A DNA stretch of 14,308 nucleotides, from positions 1 to 14,308 of the forward strand of contig JAITNU010000189.1 of NCBI GenBank assembly GCA_031290325.1. Direction: 5' to 3'. The notes beneath the pieces are model-generated. The model was not told the origin of the DNA. It worked only from the letters and a program-made list of their open reading frames with translations, and searched no databases. Source of the stretch: Treponema sp. GTDB taxonomy: Bacteria > Spirochaetota > Spirochaetia > Treponematales > Breznakiellaceae. Shown piece after piece: positions 6,025 to 12,807 of the stretch (positions are counted from its first letter, which is position 1; each line of letters opens with the position of its first letter). The position numbers and the translations under genes were made by a program.

Positions 6025-6138
6025 GGGCTTCTGTACACCGAGTATCTGGAATCATCACGCACGAACCATGGCCTCTGGTTTAACCGGAACGTGAACATTC
6101 TGATGGTAACCGCTGATCAGGTCTTCTTCGGTGCATAA
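6025..6138 (+). pseudogene. Possible C-terminal coding remnant
   Basis: A 37-codon open stretch follows a TAG at 6022-6024 and ends at TAA 6136-6138. It reads LLYTEYLESSR, then HGLWFNRNVNILMV and TADQVFFGA, which looks more like protein than chance. It has no start codon near its beginning and no ribosome site. I do not recognise the parent gene. It lies in the rearranged stretch between the metA copy and the YciO gene. Confidence 0.25.
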
Positions 6139-6180
6139 GGCGAGTTGGTATCGAAGTATCTATGGAAAATGTCTTTTTTC

Positions 6181-6186
6181 TATAAT
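6181..6186 (+). promoter_or_regulatory. -10 element TATAAT upstream of the YciO-family gene
   Basis: A perfect -10 hexamer with no convincing -35 box at normal spacing. The start site would be at about 6193, only about 6 nt before ATG 6199 and just past the alternative ATG 6190. No Shine-Dalgarno sequence precedes either. Confidence 0.4.
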
Positions 6187-6198
6187 ACAATGGGTATT

Positions 6199-6867
6199 AT
6201 GATTGAATATGTGGTTCCCGGCAATATTGATGACCGGCTCCTGTCCAAGGGAGCCAAACTCCTGGGGAACGGCGGTCTTTTGGCACTGCCGACCGATACC
6301 AGTTGGAGTATTGCCTGTTCTTTTACCTCTGGAGGGGGAATAAAAAAACTCAGGCGCCTTTCAGGGGAGCGGGATGAACGGTACTTTACCCTGCTCTGTT
6401 CCGATATTTCCCAGTTTGGGGAATTCTGCAGCTTGGATAATACCCGGTTTCGCCTTATTAAGCGCCTGTCCCCAGGGCCTTATGTATTCATCCTCAAAAC
6501 CCTCATTGGAACGGAAAAAGCCCTGGGCCTGCGGCGCCGGGAACTGGGAGTCCGTATCCCGGATCATCCGGTGCCCCTGGCACTCATCAAAACCCTGGGA
6601 TGCCCCCTGTATTCGATAACTGCAAAACAGGGCATGGTTCCCGGTTTTGAAGGGGAAGACCCGGACCTGGACCCTGAAGCACCGGAGCTTCCACCCATCC
6701 CTGAAGAGGAGCTTTTTGAGGGGGGCTGGGAACTGGACGCCATAGACGGGTTGGACCTCATCCTGGATCCAGGGGAAGAACAGAAACGGAGTTTCTCAAC
6801 CATCCTCGATATAGGCGGAGATGAAGTCCGGTTGCTGCGTCAAGGAGCGGGAGCATGGCCGGTGTAG
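6199..6867 (+). CDS. Sua5/YciO/YrdC-family protein, YciO-like
   Basis: 222 aa. The family binds ATP, threonine and RNA; the YrdC/Sua5 branch makes threonylcarbamoyl-AMP for t6A of tRNA, while the YciO branch is less well defined. Family features: ALPTDTSWSIAC (29-40), KKLRRLSGERD (49-59) with the basic KxR-like site, LLCSDISQF (65-73), SPGPYVFILK (91-100), LGVRIPDHPV (116-125) and FSTILDI (199-205). The GPYVFILK and RIPDHP segments are closest to YciO. An acidic, proline-rich insert (about 150-176, EGEDPDLDPEAPELPPIPEE) interrupts the region before the last strands. ATG 6199 is favoured by family length; 6190 or 6169 are possible. It overlaps the cls gene by 13 nt, so the two are probably translated in a coupled way. 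Confidence 0.85.
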   Translation: MIEYVVPGNIDDRLLSKGAKLLGNGGLLALPTDTSWSIACSFTSGGGIKKLRRLSGERDERYFTLLCSDISQFGEFCSLDNTRFRLIKRLSPGPYVFILKTLIGTEKALGLRRRELGVRIPDHPVPLALIKTLGCPLYSITAKQGMVPGFEGEDPDLDPEAPELPPIPEEELFEGGWELDAIDGLDLILDPGEEQKRSFSTILDIGGDEVRLLRQGAGAWPV

Positions 6868-8429
6868 GGGGATTAAAAAAAACAGGAAGCCGGTTGATGA
6901 GCAAACCATGGGTACGGATTGTATTCAGGCGAAGGGTTTTTATCATCGCTATGCTCCTGGTACAGATAGGTTTTATCTTATCCCTCATTGCAGGCTCAAG
7001 TCTGGCCTTCCGTAAGGTCAGTCTGGCCCTGAATGGCTTAAGCATCATAGTATCCCTGTACATCCTGAATAAAAAAGAAAAATCTGCCTATAAATTGACC
7101 TGGATCTTCCTTATCATGACCTTCCCGATTTTTGGGGGTTGCGTGTACATTGTTTTTCATGCCCAGTCTTCCCGGAAGGTACGGCGCCACATTGATGAGA
7201 TCATTCGCCAATGCGGTCCTTTCTTTTTCCTTCCCGGGAATATCCTCCCCGCCTTGGCCGCGGACCACGAGGACTGTCTGCCCCAGGTTCGCTACCTCCA
7301 GGAATACGCGGGCTTTCCGGTCTATGCCCATACCCAAACGGAATATTTCAGCTCCGGGGAAGCCTTTTTTAAACGAGTTCTTGAGGAACTGGAAAAGGCG
7401 AAACGCTATATTTTCCTGGAATTCTTTATCCTGCGCCAGGGGCTTATGCTGGACCCCATCATCGAGCTTCTTGAAAAAAAGGTCAAACAGGGCCTGGATG
7501 TGCGGATCATGTATGATGATTTAGGCTGTTTCATGTCCCTGCCGCCGAATTACCATGAGTACCTGGAGCACAATGGGATTAAATGTATCATCTTCAACCC
7601 CTTTAAACCAGTACTCTCCTCCCATCAGAATAACCGGGATCACCGGAAGATCATTTCCATTGACGGCAAAGTCGCGTTTACCGGGGGCATCAACCTTGCA
7701 GATGAATATATCAACGAATATGAACGCTTTGGCCACTGGAAGGATGCGGCCATCATGCTGAAAGGGGAGGCAGCCTGGGGCCTCACCATGATCTTCCTCA
7801 GAATGTGGAACCTGGAACAAAAACAGCGTGATGACTACGAGGCCCTGTATCCGTGGAAGGAAGCAACCTGTACTGTTGCATCCGATGGCTATGTGCAGCC
7901 CTACGCGGACAGTCCCATTGACACTGAAAATGTGGGGGAACATGTCTACATCCAGATCATCAACAACGCCAAGGAGTATGTGTATATCAACACCCCCTAT
8001 CTGGTGGTGGATGATAACCTCCTCTCCGCCCTGACCCTGGCCGCAAAAAGCGGCGTCGATGTCCGTATCATCACCCCTCACCGTTGGGACAAGAAGATCG
8101 TCGAAATCACCTCCCGGTCCTATTACCGCCAATTGGTCTCTGCCGGGGTCAAGGTCTACGAATATTCCAGCGGTTTCAACCATTCCAAGACCTTTGTGTC
8201 TGATGACAAAGTAGCTACGGTGGGTACCACCAACCTGGATTTCCGCAGCCTCTATCTGCATTTTGAATGTGGGGTGTGTATCTATAAAAACCGGGCAATT
8301 GCAAAAATAAAAGAAGACTTTCTCAACACGATCCCTATTTCCCACCGGATTACCGCCGAAGACTGCACCTGGAACACCTTTCAGCAGGTTGTCCAGGATG
8401 TGCTCCGGCTCTTTGCGCCACTCATGTGA
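6855..8429 (+). CDS. cls: Cardiolipin synthase (phospholipase D family)
   Basis: Membrane enzyme condensing phosphatidylglycerol (or a related donor) into cardiolipin. 524 aa, normal length (480-520) plus a short N-terminal extension. Hydrophobic helices lie at about 28-48, 57-72 and 82-101. Two complete HKD motifs follow: H263-K265-D270 (DHRKIISIDG, then FTGGINLADEY) and H443-K445-D450 (NHSKTFVSDD, then VGTTNLDFRS). Both are intact, so activity is expected. ATG 6855 is chosen because AAGGAG (6843-6848) lies 6 nt upstream, inside the preceding gene. An in-frame ATG at 6897 (MSKPWVRIVF) is an alternative. The gene ends 16 nt from the stop codon of the convergent asd gene. Confidence 0.93.
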   Translation: MAGVGGLKKTGSRLMSKPWVRIVFRRRVFIIAMLLVQIGFILSLIAGSSLAFRKVSLALNGLSIIVSLYILNKKEKSAYKLTWIFLIMTFPIFGGCVYIVFHAQSSRKVRRHIDEIIRQCGPFFFLPGNILPALAADHEDCLPQVRYLQEYAGFPVYAHTQTEYFSSGEAFFKRVLEELEKAKRYIFLEFFILRQGLMLDPIIELLEKKVKQGLDVRIMYDDLGCFMSLPPNYHEYLEHNGIKCIIFNPFKPVLSSHQNNRDHRKIISIDGKVAFTGGINLADEYINEYERFGHWKDAAIMLKGEAAWGLTMIFLRMWNLEQKQRDDYEALYPWKEATCTVASDGYVQPYADSPIDTENVGEHVYIQIINNAKEYVYINTPYLVVDDNLLSALTLAAKSGVDVRIITPHRWDKKIVEITSRSYYRQLVSAGVKVYEYSSGFNHSKTFVSDDKVATVGTTNLDFRSLYLHFECGVCIYKNRAIAKIKEDFLNTIPISHRITAEDCTWNTFQQVVQDVLRLFAPLM

Positions 8430-8445
8430 GAGATCTCGATGCTCC

Positions 8446-9549
8446 TTAGCTTCCCAGATACCCCTTGGCCTTGAGCAGTTCCGCGTTCAGGATACCACCA
8501 CCGGCGGCCCCCCGGATCGTGTTGTGGGAAAGGCCGACAAAGCGGATATCGAAGAGCTTACAGGGCCGTATCCGCCCCAGGGTAACGGACATGGCCTTGT
8601 CAGTGTCCCGGTCCTTCCGGGGCTGGGGCCGGTTCGCCTCGTCCCGGAGTATGATGGGTTGTTTCGGGGCCATGGGCAGGGCCAGTTCCTGGGACAGACC
8701 GGAAAAACTGGTCCAGATCTGTTTGATTTCTTCAATCGTGGGCTTCTTCACGCCGAATTCCAGGCTGACACAGGCAGTATGGCCATTCACCACCGGTACG
8801 CGGTTGCAGTGGGCGCTGATCTTCGGCTCCGCCGCGTTCTGGATGATCCCGCCTACAATAGAACCCAGCACCTTGAGGGGTTCCAGCTCGGACTTTTCCT
8901 CTTCCCCACCGATATAGGGAACCACATTGTCAATGATGTCCAGGCTCGGCACTCCAGGGTAACCTGCACCGGAAACCGCCTGCAAAGTGGTAACGAAGAG
9001 CCGCTTAACTTCGTACCCCGCCTTGATGAGGGCGTACACCGGGATCATGTAGCTCTGTATCGAACAGTTGGGCTTTACCACAATGAACCCCTTGTCCCAG
9101 CCCCGGGCTTTTTGTTGCAGGGGGATGATATCCGTATGATGGGGATTCACCTCGGGGATGAGTATCGGCACGTCGTCGGTCCAGCGGTTGGCCGAGGCGT
9201 TGGAAATGACCGGGATCCCCGCGCCGGCATAGGCATCTTCCAGGGCGCGGGTTTCATCCTTCCCCATTTCCAAGGCAGAAAACACGAAACCCAGCCTTCC
9301 CGCCTTGACTGCGGCTATGGCCCGGGACAGGTCGTTGGCATCCTCCACCACAAGGTCCCCGACCGCAGGGGCAAAGGTCTGGGAAAGCTGCCAGCGTCCC
9401 GCTACGATATCTTTATATTTTTTACCGGCGCTCCGGGGGGAAGCTGCCATGTACTGTACTTCAAACCAGGGATGGTCTGCAAGCAGGGCAAGATACTGCT
9501 GCCCCACCATACCGGTCGCCCCAAGAACTCCAACGGGAATCTTAGCCAT
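8446..9549 (-). CDS. asd: Aspartate-semialdehyde dehydrogenase (archaeal/fungal-type branch)
   Basis: Reduces aspartyl-phosphate to aspartate semialdehyde with NADPH; the branch point to lysine/diaminopimelate, threonine and methionine. 367 aa. The N-terminal nucleotide-binding motif is GVLGATGMVGQQ (7-18). The catalytic Cys is C162 (KPNCSIQSY) and the active-site His H247 lies in SAHCNRVPV. The NCS and HCNR contexts place it with the enzyme branch common in archaea, fungi and some bacteria rather than the E. coli type. The C-terminus (FVGLSHNTIRGAAGGGILNAE) is typical. The start has AGGAG 8 nt upstream. It follows the cheX-like gene by 24 nt on the same strand, so it may be the last gene of a cheY-cheX-asd transcript. 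It works upstream of metA at 4058 in methionine synthesis. Confidence 0.95.
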   Translation of the reverse strand: MAKIPVGVLGATGMVGQQYLALLADHPWFEVQYMAASPRSAGKKYKDIVAGRWQLSQTFAPAVGDLVVEDANDLSRAIAAVKAGRLGFVFSALEMGKDETRALEDAYAGAGIPVISNASANRWTDDVPILIPEVNPHHTDIIPLQQKARGWDKGFIVVKPNCSIQSYMIPVYALIKAGYEVKRLFVTTLQAVSGAGYPGVPSLDIIDNVVPYIGGEEEKSELEPLKVLGSIVGGIIQNAAEPKISAHCNRVPVVNGHTACVSLEFGVKKPTIEEIKQIWTSFSGLSQELALPMAPKQPIILRDEANRPQPRKDRDTDKAMSVTLGRIRPCKLFDIRFVGLSHNTIRGAAGGGILNAELLKAKGYLGS

Positions 9550-9573
9550 TATTTTCTCCTCTTCCGTATTTTA

Positions 9574-10056
9574 TCATACTTCCCCATCCCTAACTACCTC
9601 AAGGGCGACTGAAAGATGAAATACCTCATCCTCAAAAATGCCAAAGGGAATGCAGAGTATCCGGGTCCGGTTGGTGGGCCACTTGATGATATGTTCTGAT
9701 CCCATCACGATAGTCGGCAGGGATATTATCAGCCTGAAGCTGTCTTCAAGCTTCTGTTTCGCGTTCCCTGCGATGATGTTAACGATCTCGCCAATGGCAT
9801 CCATCGTATCCCCATCCAATTCAGTATGAGAGGTACCGGTCAGTTGACTGGTAAGCCTGATGGCCAGGGTCCTGTGCATGGATAGGACCACCGCGCCCCG
9901 GGCTTGACCGGTGAGACCTATCACCCCGGAGACATCCAACCCATCAAAAGTAACTTTATCCAGGAAATAAGGCCGTTCCGCCCTGATCTCGGTTCCCACA
10001 AAAGATCTGAATACCAACTGACATACCTCAATAAAGGGTTTTATATAACGCTCCAT
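9574..10056 (-). CDS. cheX: CheX-like (CheC/CheX/FliY family) phosphatase
   Basis: 160 aa. CheX dephosphorylates phospho-CheY and is the main such phosphatase in spirochaetes. The family's single active-site helix is clear: DAIGEIVNIIAGNAKQ, with E90 and N93 as the catalytic ExxN pair and GNAK following. Other family features are VIGLTGQARGAVVLSMHR (45-62) and IISLPTIVMG in the C-terminal half. Cytoplasmic. It starts 12 nt after the stop of the CheY-like gene, with AGGAG (10066-10062) before the ATG, so the response regulator and its likely phosphatase are co-transcribed. It may be the canonical CheX or a paralogue serving only the adjacent regulator; the window has no other che genes to decide. 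Confidence 0.85.
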   Translation of the reverse strand: MERYIKPFIEVCQLVFRSFVGTEIRAERPYFLDKVTFDGLDVSGVIGLTGQARGAVVLSMHRTLAIRLTSQLTGTSHTELDGDTMDAIGEIVNIIAGNAKQKLEDSFRLIISLPTIVMGSEHIIKWPTNRTRILCIPFGIFEDEVFHLSVALEVVRDGEV

Positions 10057-10068
10057 ACCTGCTCCTGA

Positions 10069-10437
10069 TTAAGGAAAAAACTTGAATATTTTTTCTTTAA
10101 AGTTCTTCTCAGTTATTGGTTTGATGATGTAATCGGTAGCCCCAGCTTTGAGGGCCTCAATGACATTGTAGCGTGCACCCTCGCTGGTAACCATGATGAT
10201 GGGCAGCTTCTTGTACTTCTCGATGCCCCTGACCCGCCTTAAGAAATCAATGCCCGAAAGGATCGGCATGTTCCAATCCAGGAGCACCACATCGACCTTC
10301 TCCTTTTCCAGAGACTCCAAAGCCTCCATGCCATTCTTGGCTTCGACGTAACGGCATGGGATCTGCACATTACTAAAACAGGCTTTAACGGTACTCCGCA
10401 TGATCTGCGAATCATCAACAATTAATACGGTTATCAT
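10069..10437 (-). CDS. CheY-like single-domain response regulator
   Basis: 122 aa, receiver domain only. The acidic pocket is D8-D9 (LIVDDSQIM), the phospho-acceptor D54 (VVLLDWNMP), the switch Thr84 (IMVTSEGA) and the conserved Lys106 (DYIIKP), all present. There is no output domain, so it acts by protein contact, like CheY at the flagellar motor. ATG 10437 is chosen because AGGAGGGG lies just upstream and the receiver fold begins there; the frame stays open 24 codons further into the AT-rich promoter. It heads the cheY-cheX(-asd) run and is divergent from the ABC importer genes. Whether it is the chemotaxis CheY or an auxiliary one cannot be told from sequence here. Confidence 0.9.
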   Translation of the reverse strand: MITVLIVDDSQIMRSTVKACFSNVQIPCRYVEAKNGMEALESLEKEKVDVVLLDWNMPILSGIDFLRRVRGIEKYKKLPIIMVTSEGARYNVIEALKAGATDYIIKPITEKNFKEKIFKFFP

Positions 10438-10470
10438 AATCAAACCCCTCCTGAGACAACAATTAAAAAA

Positions 10471-10500
10471 ATTATAAATTATATTATAGTTATTAGTCAA
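10471..10500 (-). promoter_or_regulatory. Predicted promoter of the cheY-cheX(-asd) run
   Basis: TTGACT (10500-10495), an 18-nt AT-rich spacer and a perfect TATAAT (10476-10471). A second TATAAT-like sequence lies inside the spacer. The start site would be near 10464, giving a leader of about 27 nt that contains AGGAGGGG. Confidence 0.6.
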
Positions 10501-10560
10501 GTATCTCATTAAGCAACATTCCCCGGAATTTCGGGCTTTTCAGAAAGCACCTGAGTAGTG

Positions 10561-10606
10561 TATACTTTTAAATCCTGAGTTTTTCTCAGGTTCCCCTTTT
10601 GGGAGG
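10561..10606 (+). promoter_or_regulatory. Leader of the ABC permease gene: -10 element, hairpin and SD
   Basis: TATACT (10561-10566) is a plausible -10; TTTTCA (10537-10542) is a weak -35 at 18 nt. Then CCTGAG (10574-10579), a T5 loop and CTCAGG (10585-10590) form a perfect 6-bp hairpin. A further short CCCC/GGG pairing (10593-10603) would involve part of the GGGAGG ribosome site (10601-10606). This could tune translation. The evidence is structural by eye only. Confidence 0.35.
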
Positions 10607-10612
10607 TGGCGG

Positions 10613-12796
10613 ATGATGACAAAACGAAAGCTAATCAAGGTACTGGTGGCGGCCCTGATATTCGCGGTGCTTGATGTATGGATGAGCAGCTCCCTCCTGG
10701 GGGCGTTCCGTTCCTATTATGAGGAAAACAGTCTGAAGGAAGTAAGCCTCTTCGCACGAAGTGCGCCGGAGGATCCCCTGTATTATCAGGACTGGATAGC
10801 CAGCCTCTCCCAGGTTATTGAGGGTGGCAAGGTCATGATCCTGCAGATCGATCCGGACTGGAATTTTATCCCCACTGCCGCAGACCCCGAGGCGGAAGCC
10901 ATCTGGAATACCCACCATGAAAGCGATGCATTCATCCAGGGGCTTGAAAGCGTCTATTATGTATTACCCTACCAGGTACCGCATCTCATAGATGGTATGC
11001 GGGTCTATCTCCTGCCCATTCCCGATGCATCCGGTTTCGATATAACCGGGGCAGTGCTCATGGCCGTACCTGCGGGAAGCGCAGGCCAGTTTGAGGAGCT
11101 GCTGATTAGCCTGGGGATTCTCGCGTGGATCATCTTCACCACCCTTTTCGCTGTAGGGCTTTTATCCCGGGACCCTATCACCGGCTATGCGGTTATCTTC
11201 CTGTTCGCCATGGCCGTCGTCTTTGTAGCGTATCCCCTGTTCGAGGCCTTCAGACTCACCTTTGTCGAGGCCGGGGTGTTTTCCCTCAACATCTGGAAAC
11301 GGACCTTCTCCCCCCAGTACCTCATCCCCCTCTGGGGCTCGGTTAAACTCGGCATCATCACCGCCTCAGTTTCCACGGTGATAGGCTTCGCCTTTGCCTT
11401 CCTCACCGAGCGGACCGGGGTGGGTGGGAAAAAGCTCATCGGCACCCTGGCAACCATGCCCGTCATCTCGCCTCCCTTCTCCCTCACCCTGTCCATCATC
11501 CTCCTCTTCGGGAATAACGGCCTTATTACCCGCCAACTGCTGGGAATAGACCAATTCTCGGTCTATGGCCTGGGAGGACTGGTCCTGGTGCAGACCATCG
11601 GGATGTTCCCCATCGCCTATATGACCCTCTCCAGTGTGCTCAAATCCATTGATTCCACCGTGGAGGACGCCGCCCTGGACTTGCAAGCCTCCAGGCTGCG
11701 GACCTTTCTCACCATCACCCTGCCCCTCTCCCTGCCGGGGCTGCTTTCAGCGTGGCTCCTGGTATTTACCAATTCCCTGGCAGACTTCGCCAACCCCCTG
11801 CTCCTGGCCGGTTCTTACCGGGTCCTCTCTGTGGAAGCCTACATCGAAGTTACCGGCCGGAGTAACCTGGGGGGCGGCGCAGCCCTGTCCCTCCTGCTCC
11901 TCATGCCCACCCTCACCGCCTTCTTTGCCCAGCGCTACTGGGTCAACAAGAAGAGCGTGGTTACCGTAACGGGGAAGCCCTCAACCAGGCTGGCGGAACT
12001 GGCCACTAAGCCGGTGCGGATCTGCCTTTCAATCTTCGTGGGAATCTGCCTCCTCTTCATCGTGAGTCTCTACGGGACCATTGTGGCAGGCTGCTTTGTG
12101 AAAAACTGGGGCATTGATTACTCCTTTACCCTGTCGAATATCGGGGAGGCCCTTTCCCGGGGCAAACAGGCCATCGGAAATACAGTGGTCCTCGCCGTTG
12201 TGGCCACCCCCATTGCAGGGATCATCGCCATGGCCGCCGCCCTCATCCTGGTGCGGCGGACCTTTGTGGGCAAGCGGGTCCTGGAGGTCCTCCTCATGAC
12301 CCCCTTTGCCATTCCGGGAACCCTGCTGGGGATCTCCTACATCCTGGCCTTCAACAAACCGCCCCTCCTCATCGTGGGAACCGCGGCGATCATCGTGATC
12401 AACTACCTCATCAGGGAACTTCCGGTGGGGCTTGAAACCGGGGCAGCCAGCCTCCGCCAGATCGATCCTGCCATTGAGGAGGCCGACCAGGACCTGGGAG
12501 CGGATATGTCCAAGGTGTTTACCTCAGTGGTACTCCCCCTGATACGCCCCAGTTTCCTCAGCGCCATGTCCTATACCTTTGTCAGGTCCATGACCGCGGT
12601 GAGCGCCGTGATCTTTCTCATCTCCGCCCGGTGGTATCATCTCACCGTGCAGATCTACAATTTCTCCGAAAACCTCAGATTCGGTCTGGCAAGCGTCCTC
12701 TCCACGGTCCTCATCATCATCGTCCTGGGGGCTTTCGGGGTCATGAACTTCCTGGTTCGGGACCGGGGTTTGACTGAAAAGAGTATCATCAGGTAG
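10613..12796 (+). CDS. Fused two-domain ABC importer permease (Fe(III)/FbpB-like) with N-terminal extracytoplasmic module
   Basis: 727 aa, against about 500-560 for FbpB/AfuB-type permeases. It carries two permease units in one chain. EAA loops, which contact the ATPase, are at 352-371 (DAALDLQAS, ending TLPL) and 622-642 (EEADQDLGAD, ending VVLPL). The first loop has Gln358 where Gly is usual; the second keeps Gly629. The typical FbpB first helix corresponds to residues 191-212. Ahead of it sit an extra helix (about 8-24), roughly 135 extracytoplasmic residues (25-160) and another helix (163-183), which is unusual. The substrate is unknown: ferric iron, another metal complex, or an organic anion fit the family. 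The start has GGGAGG 6 nt upstream of tandem ATGs (10613, 10616). It is followed by its ATPase after 11 nt. No binding-protein gene is in the window. Confidence 0.88.
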   Translation: MMTKRKLIKVLVAALIFAVLDVWMSSSLLGAFRSYYEENSLKEVSLFARSAPEDPLYYQDWIASLSQVIEGGKVMILQIDPDWNFIPTAADPEAEAIWNTHHESDAFIQGLESVYYVLPYQVPHLIDGMRVYLLPIPDASGFDITGAVLMAVPAGSAGQFEELLISLGILAWIIFTTLFAVGLLSRDPITGYAVIFLFAMAVVFVAYPLFEAFRLTFVEAGVFSLNIWKRTFSPQYLIPLWGSVKLGIITASVSTVIGFAFAFLTERTGVGGKKLIGTLATMPVISPPFSLTLSIILLFGNNGLITRQLLGIDQFSVYGLGGLVLVQTIGMFPIAYMTLSSVLKSIDSTVEDAALDLQASRLRTFLTITLPLSLPGLLSAWLLVFTNSLADFANPLLLAGSYRVLSVEAYIEVTGRSNLGGGAALSLLLLMPTLTAFFAQRYWVNKKSVVTVTGKPSTRLAELATKPVRICLSIFVGICLLFIVSLYGTIVAGCFVKNWGIDYSFTLSNIGEALSRGKQAIGNTVVLAVVATPIAGIIAMAAALILVRRTFVGKRVLEVLLMTPFAIPGTLLGISYILAFNKPPLLIVGTAAIIVINYLIRELPVGLETGAASLRQIDPAIEEADQDLGADMSKVFTSVVLPLIRPSFLSAMSYTFVRSMTAVSAVIFLISARWYHLTVQIYNFSENLRFGLASVLSTVLIIIVLGAFGVMNFLVRDRGLTEKSIIR

Positions 12797-12807
12797 GGAG
12801 GTTATTA

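Noticed and set aside
7521..8345. Minus-strand ORF (274 codons) opposite cls
   Set aside because: It is antisense to the two-HKD cardiolipin synthase and has no motifs of its own.
8429..8438. GAGATCTC palindrome between cls and asd as a terminator
   Set aside because: It has no loop and no T-run, so it cannot form a stable terminator hairpin.
8389..9612. Long plus-strand ORF (407 codons) opposite asd
   Set aside because: It is a shadow of asd, whose minus-strand product has the complete motif set; the plus-strand product has no known features.
10531..10547. CCCGG/TCGGG-type dyad before the permease gene as a terminator or operator
   Set aside because: Only about 4 bp pair cleanly and the position does not fit a transcript end; judged to be chance.
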